Source: an uncultured Verrucomicrobiota bacterium
Lineage (GTDB): Bacteria; Verrucomicrobiota; Kiritimatiellia; RFP12; UBA1067
DNA: 9,738 nucleotides
Direction of reading: 5' to 3'
Assembly (NCBI GenBank): GCA_945613785.1
Contig: CALZAJ010000048.1
Location: forward strand, 1-9,738
Below are positions 1 to 6,107 of this stretch, piece after piece (position 1 is the first letter of the stretch; every line of letters begins with the position of its first letter). The position numbers were made by a program, and so were the translations under genes. The notes below the pieces were generated by a model that saw only the letters and a program-made list of their open reading frames with translations, ran no database searches and was not told the origin of the DNA.

Positions 1-23
1 GGGTAGCTTTTGTCGGCAAACAT
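1..23 (-). CDS. possible 5' end of a further gene (partial)
   Basis: An ATG at 23-21 opens a frame reading MFADKSY before the window ends. On the minus strand it is preceded by GTGAGG, eight bases before the ATG, a reasonable ribosome binding site. The frame begins just beyond the terminator of the carboxyltransferase gene, where a new transcription unit would be expected. Only seven codons are visible, so no function can be given, and the start could be chance. No convincing promoter was identified; the only candidate is a weak TTAGAT element just upstream. Confidence 0.35.
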
Positions 24-69
24 TAGCCCAACCTCACCTATCTAAAATCCCCGTGTTGTTTGTAATGGG

Positions 70-103
70 AAAGGCCCCCGAGAAGGACATCTCGGGGGCC
101 TTT
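70..103 (-). terminator. intrinsic terminator of the carboxyltransferase gene
   Basis: A perfect 13-bp inverted repeat (70-82 with 91-103) encloses an 8-base loop, with a G/C-rich core and A/T-rich base, so that T residues follow the stem on the minus strand. It starts 27 bases after the stop codon of the 131-1831 gene. The stem ends in A/T pairs on both sides, so it could also terminate transcription arriving from the left on the plus strand, although no plus-strand gene is seen. Confidence 0.85.
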
Positions 104-130
104 GCAGACCGCAACCTGAATCGGTCGCGC

Positions 131-1831
131 TTAGGCGATGGCCGCGATGACCTGGCCCTTCGTCACGGGCTTGCCGTGCTCGACCAGGAACGTGATCTTG
201 CCCGCGGCCGGCGCCTTGATCGGATTGAAGAGCTTCATCGCCTCGACGACGCACACCGCGTCACCGGCCTTGACCGCCGCACCGTCGGCCGCCATCTCGG
301 GCTTGCCAGGCGCATCGCTGCGGTAGAACGTGCCGTTCAACGGCGTGAGCACGGGCGTGCCCTTCACCTCGGCCGCCGGAGCCGCCGCAGCCGCCGTGGC
401 GGCAGGAGCCGCAGCCGCAGGCGCTGCCGCGATCTTAGACTCCTCGACGTCGGCCGGGATGGGCTCGCGCTTGGACGGGTCGGCCGCGCGCCACTTGAAG
501 TAGCCGAGCGCGACCTCCGGGAAGAGCGCGTAGGAAAGGATGTCCTCTTCAGCCTGCATGAGACCGACCGGAATCGCATCGGCCGCGGCGACGAGGCCGG
601 GCTTCAGGAGGTCGGCCGGACGGCAGGTGATCGGCTTGAGCTCGCCGCAGAGCTGCTTGCGGAGCTTCGGAGCGATCGGCGCCGGGGTCGCTCCATAATA
701 GCCCGCCGCATAGCGCTTCGTCTCGTCGGTGACCATCGAGAAACGCTTGCCGGACAGAACGTTGAGGACCGACTGCACGCCGACGATCTGCGACGTCGGG
801 GTGACGAGCGGCGGATACCCCATGTCGGCACGAGTCTTCGGGAGCTCCTCCAGCACCTCGTCGAGGCGGTCGAGCGCACCCTGCTGCTCGAGCTGGCTGC
901 GCAGGTTGGAGATCATGCCGCCCGGAATCGCATGGACGAGCACGCCCGCATCGACGGCCTCGACCTTCGCAGCCGACGTCGGCTGACGCTTATTCTTGAG
1001 GTCCTTGAAGTAGGCGTTGATCTTGGTCAGACGCGCCGTGTCGAGGCCCGTGTCGAAGCCGACGGACTCAAGAACGGTCTTGACCGTCTCGGTCGGGGGC
1101 TGGGACGAGAACGAGGAGAGCGTCGAAATCGCGCAGTCGACGCAGCCCGCGCCCGCCTCGACGGCCGCCAGGTACATCGCGACGGCAAGACCGCCCGTCA
1201 TGTGCGAGTGCAGCTGAATCGGCATCTCGGGAAGCGCCTTCTTGAGCGCGCCGACGAGCTCACGGGCCTGACCGGGCGTCATGATGCCCGCCATGTCCTT
1301 GATGCAGAGCGAATCGATGCCCATCGCCTCCTGGCGCTTGGCGAGCTTCACGTAGTTCTCGACCGTATGGACGGGCGAGGTCGTGAAGGAAATCGTGCCC
1401 TGCGCATGGCCGCCGTACTTCTTGACGCACTTGATCGCCGTCTCGAGGTTGCGCGGATCGTTCAGCGCGTCGAACACGCGGAAGATGTCCATGCCGTTCT
1501 CGCACGCCAGCGCCGTGAAGCGCTCGACGATGTCGTCCGGATAGTGCTTGTAGCCGAGGATGTTCTGGCCGCGGAAGAGCATCTGAAGCGGCGTCTTCTT
1601 GCAGACCTTCTTGATCTGGCGGAGACGCTCCCACGGATTCTCGCGGAGGAAGCGCATGCAGACGTCGAACGTCGCGCCGCCCCAGCACTCGAGCGAGTAG
1701 TAGCCGGCGTTGTCGACCTCTTCGGCGATCTTGAGGATGTCGTCGGTGCGCATGCGCGTCGCCCAAAGGGACTGGTGCGCGTCACGCAGCGTCGTGTCGG
1801 TAATGCGGATCTTTATCTTCGTAGCCTTCAT
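131..1831 (-). CDS. biotin-dependent carboxyltransferase: pyruvate carboxylase subunit B / oxaloacetate decarboxylase alpha
   Basis: This 566-residue protein carries the carboxyltransferase half-reaction between biotin and pyruvate/oxaloacetate. The N-terminal DRE-TIM-type domain starts with TDTTLRDAHQS (metal ligand Asp17), continues with the CIKDMAG motif (Lys178, the carboxylated lysine in the family) and has HSH at 208-210 as metal ligands. A conserved carboxylase domain follows, then an Ala/Pro-rich linker (about 467-491) and a biotinyl domain with EAMKLFN, in which Lys533 is the expected biotin site, 33 residues from the C-terminus. The biotinyl domain begins GTFYRSDAP, resembling AccB-type BCCP. 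No pycA, oadB or oadG gene is adjacent, so the choice between PycB and OadA (or a related decarboxylase alpha subunit) cannot be settled here. The ATG at 1831 has AAGG eight bases upstream; promoter and terminator flank the gene, so it appears monocistronic apart from a possible leader ORF. Confidence 0.93.
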   Translation of the reverse strand: MKATKIKIRITDTTLRDAHQSLWATRMRTDDILKIAEEVDNAGYYSLECWGGATFDVCMRFLRENPWERLRQIKKVCKKTPLQMLFRGQNILGYKHYPDDIVERFTALACENGMDIFRVFDALNDPRNLETAIKCVKKYGGHAQGTISFTTSPVHTVENYVKLAKRQEAMGIDSLCIKDMAGIMTPGQARELVGALKKALPEMPIQLHSHMTGGLAVAMYLAAVEAGAGCVDCAISTLSSFSSQPPTETVKTVLESVGFDTGLDTARLTKINAYFKDLKNKRQPTSAAKVEAVDAGVLVHAIPGGMISNLRSQLEQQGALDRLDEVLEELPKTRADMGYPPLVTPTSQIVGVQSVLNVLSGKRFSMVTDETKRYAAGYYGATPAPIAPKLRKQLCGELKPITCRPADLLKPGLVAAADAIPVGLMQAEEDILSYALFPEVALGYFKWRAADPSKREPIPADVEESKIAAAPAAAAPAATAAAAAPAAEVKGTPVLTPLNGTFYRSDAPGKPEMAADGAAVKAGDAVCVVEAMKLFNPIKAPAAGKITFLVEHGKPVTKGQVIAAIA

Positions 1832-1869
1832 TGCATTTGCCTTTTTACGGAAATCGACTCGTTATCCAT
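1828..1869 (-). CDS. possible 13-codon leader ORF (uORF) ahead of the carboxyltransferase
   Basis: An ATG at 1869-1867 reads MDNESISVKRQMQ and stops at TGA 1830-1828, overlapping the ATG of the carboxyltransferase gene by four bases (ATGA). The AAGG ribosome binding site of the main gene lies inside it. The start is about 16 bases downstream of the upstream TATAAT box, so it would be near the 5' end of the transcript. The arrangement allows translational coupling, but the ORF is short, has no Shine-Dalgarno sequence and no run of regulatory codons, so it may be fortuitous. Confidence 0.3.
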   Translation of the reverse strand: MDNESISVKRQMQ

Positions 1870-1872
1870 CAA

Positions 1873-1915
1873 ATTATAGGCAGATATTATACCATATCGG
1901 CACCCCACCCCGCAA
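1873..1915 (-). promoter_or_regulatory. promoter of the carboxyltransferase gene
   Basis: On the minus strand a perfect TATAAT (1886-1891) is preceded by TGG, giving an extended -10 element. A weak -35 candidate TTGCGG lies at 1910-1915 with an 18-base spacer. A second TATAAT follows at 1873-1878. Transcription would start roughly at 1879 or 1866, giving a leader of about 35-48 bases. The 12-base core ATGGTATAATAT is identical to that of the plsY promoter. Confidence 0.7.
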
Positions 1916-1928
1916 ACGGCCCCGCGGG

Positions 1929-1965
1929 AAAAATAAGTGGCCGCAGGGATACTCTCCCTGCGGCC
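1929..1965 (-). terminator. intrinsic terminator of the PIN/AbrB/membrane-protein cassette
   Basis: An 11-bp perfect inverted repeat (1939-1949 with 1955-1965) with a 5-base loop is followed on the minus strand by ACTTATTTTT. It lies 49 bases beyond the stop codon of the six-TM gene and upstream of the carboxyltransferase promoter, so it separates the two transcription units. Confidence 0.85.
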
Positions 1966-2014
1966 GGGGTGTGTGCGCTTATTCTAGCAAAACAGCCCCC
2001 CGCATGGATGACAG

Positions 2015-2992
2015 TCATGTAAGACTGTCAAACAGAAGAATGGACCTCAATGCCGATTCCGGATCTCGGACCGCACGGGCTTCAAACGTGGTGTCGGACA
2101 GGCACCGGCGACGGAACTCCCGCATCAACGAGGGGATCGTTTCGGCCGGAATCGAGTCCACGAACGCTTGCGAAAGCGGCGGGACATGGTGTTTCGGAGA
2201 GCCTAGGTCGCCCAGGACCGCCTGAATCAGCTCTTGGGACTGGTTGCCGCCCGCCATCAGCAGCAGGCAGGCCTCGACCTCCCGCACCCGCCGCATGCGC
2301 TCAAGCGTCTCGATCAACAAACGCCGGCCATGGCCCACCATCGCGAAGCCACAGCCTGCCACGCACATCAGCAGAAAGGCCATCGGCAGCGTATGAAACC
2401 GGAGGATACGCAGAAAGTACTCCCACTGGCTCCAGGCCTCGCGGTGCTCCATCGCCCAGAGCGTCACATACCCGTCCTGGATGCCCTGGACGCTCTCGGG
2501 ATACGGCACCATGTCCGGATTCGGCATCCCCCACAGCGCATTCATTCCGGCGCCCAACGCCAGGAACATCAGCGTCACGGACGTGTAGAGGACCACCATG
2601 CGCATGTTCATGTAGGAATACACGAAGGTGATGCCCCCGATGATCAGCGGGACCGACCAGACGAGCTGGATGAGCGACAGACTGAGAATCGCCAGCGCCA
2701 GCACGCTGCACATGTAGTACTTGACCCAGGGCAACGGACGTTCGCCACGGTCGAACCGTCGGGCGACAGAGGAGCCGCTCAACATCAGCACGATACCCGG
2801 CAGAAACGCCGCCACCCCCAGCCGACACCCCGTCAGAAAGACGCGCGTCAGCGAACAGACGAGACAAATGGCGAAGGCGATCGACAGATAGAGCAGCGTC
2901 AGACTCAACAGACGATTGATGCCCGCCTCGCGACGGGCCATGAGTCGCTCGATGTCGTCACGATCCGCCTCACAGGCGGCGAATCTCTTCAC
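2015..2992 (-). CDS. six-transmembrane protein of unknown function, sensor-like
   Basis: This is a 325-residue integral membrane protein that I do not recognise. I chose the GTG at 2992 because it overlaps the stop of the AbrB-like gene by four bases (GTGA) and has GGAGG six bases upstream; a TTG at 3019 is the longer alternative. The charged N-terminus is followed by hydrophobic segments at about 28-48, 54-73, 94-112, 113-129, 131-153 and 199-220. A loop of about 45 residues rich in Trp, Met and Pro (154-198) lies between TM5 and TM6, and would be outside the cytoplasm if the N-terminus is inside. The soluble C-terminal tail (about 221-325) starts with a charged helix and contains no catalytic motif I can identify. 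The topology resembles the membrane input module of some sensor kinases, phosphatases and cyclases, but no output domain follows. A terminator lies downstream, so it is the last gene of its operon. Confidence 0.8.
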   Translation of the reverse strand: MKRFAACEADRDDIERLMARREAGINRLLSLTLLYLSIAFAICLVCSLTRVFLTGCRLGVAAFLPGIVLMLSGSSVARRFDRGERPLPWVKYYMCSVLALAILSLSLIQLVWSVPLIIGGITFVYSYMNMRMVVLYTSVTLMFLALGAGMNALWGMPNPDMVPYPESVQGIQDGYVTLWAMEHREAWSQWEYFLRILRFHTLPMAFLLMCVAGCGFAMVGHGRRLLIETLERMRRVREVEACLLLMAGGNQSQELIQAVLGDLGSPKHHVPPLSQAFVDSIPAETIPSLMREFRRRCLSDTTFEARAVRDPESALRSILLFDSLT

Positions 2993-3240
2993 AAAGCGCC
3001 TCCAAGTTCCCGAACCCAACTCGCCGTCGGACGAGCCTTGCGGAAGGTCTTGGCGAAGCCCAGCATGGATCTCGCACCGTCCGGCGAATCGTCAACCACG
3101 ACCGACACCACGCACTCGCCGTCACTGCGGACCTCCCAACGCAACGAACGCCCGGGGGTCGCACCGATCAGCTCCTGCACGGCGACAGGAATCGCCGTCT
3201 GTCCGCGGCCGGTGATCTTGGTCTGCAATGCGTGCTTCAT
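2989..3240 (-). CDS. AbrB/MazE/SpoVT-family antitoxin-like DNA-binding protein
   Basis: This 83-residue protein has an N-terminal swapped-hairpin AbrB-type domain (TKITGRGQTAIPVAVQELIG, about residues 7-26). The C-terminal tail, about residues 58-83 with the pattern SMLGFAKTFRKAR then WVREL, is of the kind that antitoxins use to bind PIN toxins. The family binds its own promoter as a dimer and neutralises the partner toxin. The ATG at 3240 is preferred over an upstream GTG/TTG-type extension because AGGTGA lies just before it and its ATGA overlaps the stop of the PIN gene. The next gene overlaps it by four bases too. Gene order is the reverse of classical vapBC, where the antitoxin comes first. 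The antitoxin role is inferred from family and pairing. Confidence 0.85.
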   Translation of the reverse strand: MKHALQTKITGRGQTAIPVAVQELIGATPGRSLRWEVRSDGECVVSVVVDDSPDGARSMLGFAKTFRKARPTASWVRELGGAL

Positions 3241-3674
3241 GATCTCACCTTTCCGACCGGACTCTTCGGGCCGACACATCTGAGTTTCGGGAAAAACCGC
3301 TTGAATTCCTCGGGACGCCGCGTCAGCAGGCCCTCGTGGCTCAACGCCGCCGCGCCGATCAGAAGCTTGGTGAACGGGATTTCGCTCACGCGATCACCCG
3401 TGGTCCTGACATACCGACTCCAGGCCATCATCACGGCGCCCGTATGGTCATGAGCTCCCTTCTGTGCGATGGCGATGCCGAGGCTCGCCAGGAACTTGTC
3501 CTGCAGCTCCTTCATGCCGCCGAACAACGGTCCGAGCTGAATGTATGCGACAGGCGAGATATAGAGCTCACCGAAAAGACGGTATTCGTCTATCAATGCC
3601 GCAGATGCCTTGCCATTGACGGCATCGCCCTCCAGAACGTCGACAATCAGTTCCAGGTCAACCAACCAGGTCAT
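3237..3674 (-). CDS. VapC-like PIN-domain protein with degraded active site
   Basis: The protein has 145 residues, the usual size for VapC toxins, which are Mg2+-dependent ribonucleases acting on tRNA or rRNA. The fold signature is clear: MTWLVDLELIVDVLEGD at the N-terminus (normally LVDTNxLxDVL), YISPVAYIQLGP in the middle (normally a conserved Glu before Leu), and FTKLLIGAAAL followed by LLTRRPEEFKRFFP near the end (normally DxLIGA and TRNPxDF). Asp6 is kept, but Gln46 stands at the usual Glu, Lys103 at the usual Asp, Glu8 at the usual Asn, and Arg120/Glu123 replace the Asn/Asp of the last motif. Nuclease activity is therefore doubtful. The start ATG at 3674 has only a weak purine-rich stretch upstream, and no clear promoter lies in the 74-base gap after ilvD, so it may be read through from plsY-ilvD. 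Its stop overlaps the antitoxin-like gene. Confidence 0.85.
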   Translation of the reverse strand: MTWLVDLELIVDVLEGDAVNGKASAALIDEYRLFGELYISPVAYIQLGPLFGGMKELQDKFLASLGIAIAQKGAHDHTGAVMMAWSRYVRTTGDRVSEIPFTKLLIGAAALSHEGLLTRRPEEFKRFFPKLRCVGPKSPVGKVRS

Positions 3675-3748
3675 GTGATATCTTTTCTTCTACGGACTCG
3701 TCTCACACCCCTTGAGATGTCGTCCCGAACCTCTGTTCTCAATTTGGC

Positions 3749-5416
3749 TCAGGCCTTCAGGCTCGCACCCGTGGACGCATTGCCGACGAAGCGCGCGTAA
3801 CGCTCCAGCCATCCGCCCTTGATGCGCGGCGACCACTTCTTCGCCTTCTTCGCGCGCGAGGCGATCTCCTTCTTGGAGAGCTTCGCGTTGATCGCGCGGT
3901 TCGGAATGTCGATCGTGATCTCATCGCCGTCCTTGAGGAGGCCGATGAGACCACCCTCGGCCGCCTCCGGCGAGACGTGTCCGACGCACGCGCCGTGGGT
4001 GGCGCCCGAGAAGCGCCCGTCCGTGATGAGCGCGACGGACTCGCCGAGGCCCGCGCCGATGATGTAGCTCGTCGGCGCCAGCATCTCCTGCATGCCCGGT
4101 CCGCCCTTCGGACCCTCGTAGCGGATCACCACGACGTGACCCGGCTTCACCTTGCCGCCGAGAATGCCCGCACAGGCCTCCTCCTGCGATTCGAAGCAGA
4201 TTGCCTTGCCCGTGAAGCACATCATCGACGGCGCGACGCCGCCCTTCTTGACGACCGAACCCTTCTCCGCAAGGTTGCCCCAGAGGACCGCAAGACCACC
4301 GTCCTTCGAATAGGCGTTCGGGATCGTGCGGATGACGTCGTCGTCGGTGATCTTCGCCGCCTTGATCTGCTGGCCGAGCGTCTTGCCCGAAACCGTCTTG
4401 CAGTTGAGATGCAGGAGCTTCGCGGGCAGACGCTTCAGGATCGCCATGATGCCGCCCGCACGGTCGAGATCGGCCACGTGATAGTGTCCCGACGGCGAGA
4501 GCTTGCAGATGTACGGCGTGCGCGCCGACAGCTCGTTCATGCGCTGCAGCGTGAAATCGATGTCCGCCTCACGGGAAATCGCAAGCGTATGAAGCACGGT
4601 GTTGGTCGAGCCGCCCATCGCCATGTCGAGCGTGAGCGCGTTGTCCATCGCCTCTTTGGTGATGATCTCGCGCGGGAGCGGTCCGCCCTGCTTCGCCATC
4701 TGGACGATGCGCTTGGCGGACGCCTTATAGTGGTCGGCACGACGCGGATCGACGGCGAGGATGGTACCGTTGCCGGGAAGCGCGATGCCGAGGGCCTCGT
4801 ACAAGCAGTTCATCGAGTTCGCCGTGAACATGCCCGAGCAGCTGCCGCAGCCGGGGCAGGAGGTCTCCTCGATCTTCTCGAGGTCCTTGGCGGAGATCTT
4901 GCCCGCGTTCTCGGCACCGACGCCTTCAAACACCGTGTTGAGGTCGGAATCCTTGCCAGTGAGCGGATGCTTGCCCGGCGCCATCGGACCGCCCGAGGCG
5001 AAGATCGTCGGGATATTCACGCGCAGCGCGCCCAGCAGCATGCCCGGGACGATCTTGTCGCAGTTGGGGACGCAGATGAGCGCGTCGAAGCAGTGGGCCT
5101 TCGCGATCGACTCGACCGAATCGGCGATCAGCTCACGGGACGGGAGCGAGTACTTCATGCCCGCATGGCCCATCGCGATGCCGTCGCAGACGGCAATCGT
5201 GTTGAACTCCATCGCGACGCCACCGGCCTCTTCGATGCACTTCTTGAGGTACTGGCCGACCTTGTTGAGATGGCAGTGACCCGGCACGAAGGACTCGTAC
5301 GAGTTGGCGATGCCGATGAACGGCTTCTTGATGTCCTTGCGCTTCATGCCGCACGCGAAGTGCAGCGAACGATGCGGCGCACGCTCCTTGCCGGCCTTGA
5401 CCTGATCAGAAATCAT
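3749..5416 (-). CDS. ilvD: dihydroxy-acid dehydratase
   Basis: IlvD removes water from 2,3-dihydroxy-isovalerate and its methyl homologue to form the 2-keto acid precursors of valine, leucine and isoleucine, using an Fe-S cluster and Mg2+. The 555-residue length is normal for the family. Visible motifs are CDGIAMGHAGMKYSLPSRE (77-95), NCDKIVPGM (118-126, cluster Cys119 and Mg-binding Asp120/Lys121), CPGCGSCSGMFTAN (187-200, cluster Cys193) and DGRFSGATHG near residue 475, with the catalytic serine. The first region reads PGHCHL (45-50): the position that is Cys in plant [2Fe-2S] enzymes is Gly here, as in the E. coli PGHxHL type, although Cys48 lies two residues away. The ATG overlaps the plsY stop by four bases (ATGA) with GGGAGA upstream, so translation is probably coupled. 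No terminator is evident after its stop. Confidence 0.96.
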   Translation of the reverse strand: MISDQVKAGKERAPHRSLHFACGMKRKDIKKPFIGIANSYESFVPGHCHLNKVGQYLKKCIEEAGGVAMEFNTIAVCDGIAMGHAGMKYSLPSRELIADSVESIAKAHCFDALICVPNCDKIVPGMLLGALRVNIPTIFASGGPMAPGKHPLTGKDSDLNTVFEGVGAENAGKISAKDLEKIEETSCPGCGSCSGMFTANSMNCLYEALGIALPGNGTILAVDPRRADHYKASAKRIVQMAKQGGPLPREIITKEAMDNALTLDMAMGGSTNTVLHTLAISREADIDFTLQRMNELSARTPYICKLSPSGHYHVADLDRAGGIMAILKRLPAKLLHLNCKTVSGKTLGQQIKAAKITDDDVIRTIPNAYSKDGGLAVLWGNLAEKGSVVKKGGVAPSMMCFTGKAICFESQEEACAGILGGKVKPGHVVVIRYEGPKGGPGMQEMLAPTSYIIGAGLGESVALITDGRFSGATHGACVGHVSPEAAEGGLIGLLKDGDEITIDIPNRAINAKLSKKEIASRAKKAKKWSPRIKGGWLERYARFVGNASTGASLKA

Positions 5417-6048
5417 TTCTTCTCTCCCTTCTTGAAAATGTAAATCTTGTTCTCGTTGCCCGCGAGGAGGCGCCCGATGTTCGCACGGTGCTTGTAGATG
5501 ACGAACGCCGCGATAAACGTGACGAGAATCGCCTGCGGAAGATCATGATAGCCCGCGCACCCGAGAATCGGGAACCAGATCGCCGTGCCGATGAAGGCCG
5601 CCGCGCAGCAGGACCCGAGCGAGATGTAGTTGGCGGCCGCGAAGAACAGGACGAACACAAGGAACGTAACGCCCATCAGCGCCGGCACAAGGCCAAACAA
5701 CATGCCCGCACCCGTTGCCACACCCTTGCCGCCCTTGAACTTCATATAGGGCGTGAGCATGTGGCCGACCGCGCAGGTGACACCCACCGCGAGCGGAAGC
5801 CAGGAGAGGTCCGCGGCATACCGTTTGCACAGAAACGTCGGGACAAAACCCTTCATCATGTCGAGAAAGAGCGCGAGGAAGCCCCACTTCTTGCCGACCG
5901 TACGAAAGACGTTGGTCGCGCCGATGTTCTGAGAACCGACTGTGCGCACGTCGACGCCACGGGCCTTGCCAATCAGGAAGCCAAACGGAATTCCGCCGAT
6001 GAGATAGGCCGCCAACAGCCAGGCGGCAGGTGTCAGGTAGTGTTGCAT
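5413..6048 (-). CDS. plsY: acyl-phosphate:glycerol-3-phosphate acyltransferase
   Basis: PlsY is an integral membrane enzyme that transfers an acyl group from acyl-phosphate to glycerol-3-phosphate, giving lysophosphatidic acid, the first step of phospholipid synthesis in most bacteria. The 211-residue product has the three family motifs: GSQNIGATNVFR (38-49, with Ser39 and Arg49), KFKGGKGVAT (103-112, the glycerol-3-phosphate site) and HRANIGRLLAGNEN (187-200, His187, Asn190 and Glu199). Hydrophobic segments lie near 5-27, 54-72, 83-100, 113-140, 143-163 and 170-186. The third residue of motif 1 is Gln where many homologues have Gly. I chose ATG 6048 rather than TTG 6054, because the longer form would begin almost at the -10 box. 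Neither start has a Shine-Dalgarno sequence, so a leaderless mRNA is likely. It forms an operon with ilvD. Confidence 0.95.
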   Translation of the reverse strand: MQHYLTPAAWLLAAYLIGGIPFGFLIGKARGVDVRTVGSQNIGATNVFRTVGKKWGFLALFLDMMKGFVPTFLCKRYAADLSWLPLAVGVTCAVGHMLTPYMKFKGGKGVATGAGMLFGLVPALMGVTFLVFVLFFAAANYISLGSCCAAAFIGTAIWFPILGCAGYHDLPQAILVTFIAAFVIYKHRANIGRLLAGNENKIYIFKKGEKK

Positions 6049-6055
6049 AATCAAT

Positions 6056-6064
6056 ATTATACCA
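6056..6064 (-). promoter_or_regulatory. plsY-ilvD promoter, extended -10 (leaderless geometry)
   Basis: TGGTATAAT on the minus strand is a perfect -10 box with the TG extension. Only seven bases (ATTGATT) separate it from the plsY ATG, so transcription should start at or within a base or two of the start codon. No credible -35 box lies 16-18 bases upstream. The flanking 12 bases ATGGTATAATAT are identical to the carboxyltransferase promoter. Confidence 0.7.
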
Positions 6065-6107
6065 TTTTAATCTTCTTGCGAGGCATGTTGTAGTCTGTTC
6101 AATCGCT

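Noticed and set aside
53..1879. 608-codon plus-strand open frame opposite the carboxyltransferase gene
   Set aside because: It is an antisense shadow: highly Arg-rich, with no recognisable domain, lying over a well-conserved minus-strand gene whose GC-rich third positions suppress stops.
2993..3019. TTG start for the membrane protein
   Set aside because: The GTG at 2992 has a perfect GGAGG at good spacing and a 4-base overlap with the preceding stop, which the TTG lacks.
3241..3279. N-terminal extension of the AbrB-like protein up to 3279
   Set aside because: The ATG at 3240 has its own AGGTGA and overlaps the PIN stop; the extension is unlike AbrB N-termini.
3675..3748. Promoter or terminator between ilvD and the PIN gene
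   Set aside because: Only a 5-bp TCTCA/TGAGA stem without a T tract and no convincing -10/-35 pair were found, so neither could be supported.
3977..5443. Long plus-strand open frame opposite ilvD, and similar ones at 6249-8048 and 2234-3283
   Set aside because: All are Arg/His-rich antisense shadows of recognised minus-strand genes with no ribosome binding site or family motif.
6049..6054. TTG start for plsY two codons upstream of the ATG
   Set aside because: It would lie one base from the TATAAT box, before the likely transcription start.
6061..6107. Terminator after the HNH gene
   Set aside because: No inverted repeat with a T tract is visible; the region only holds the plsY upstream sequence.
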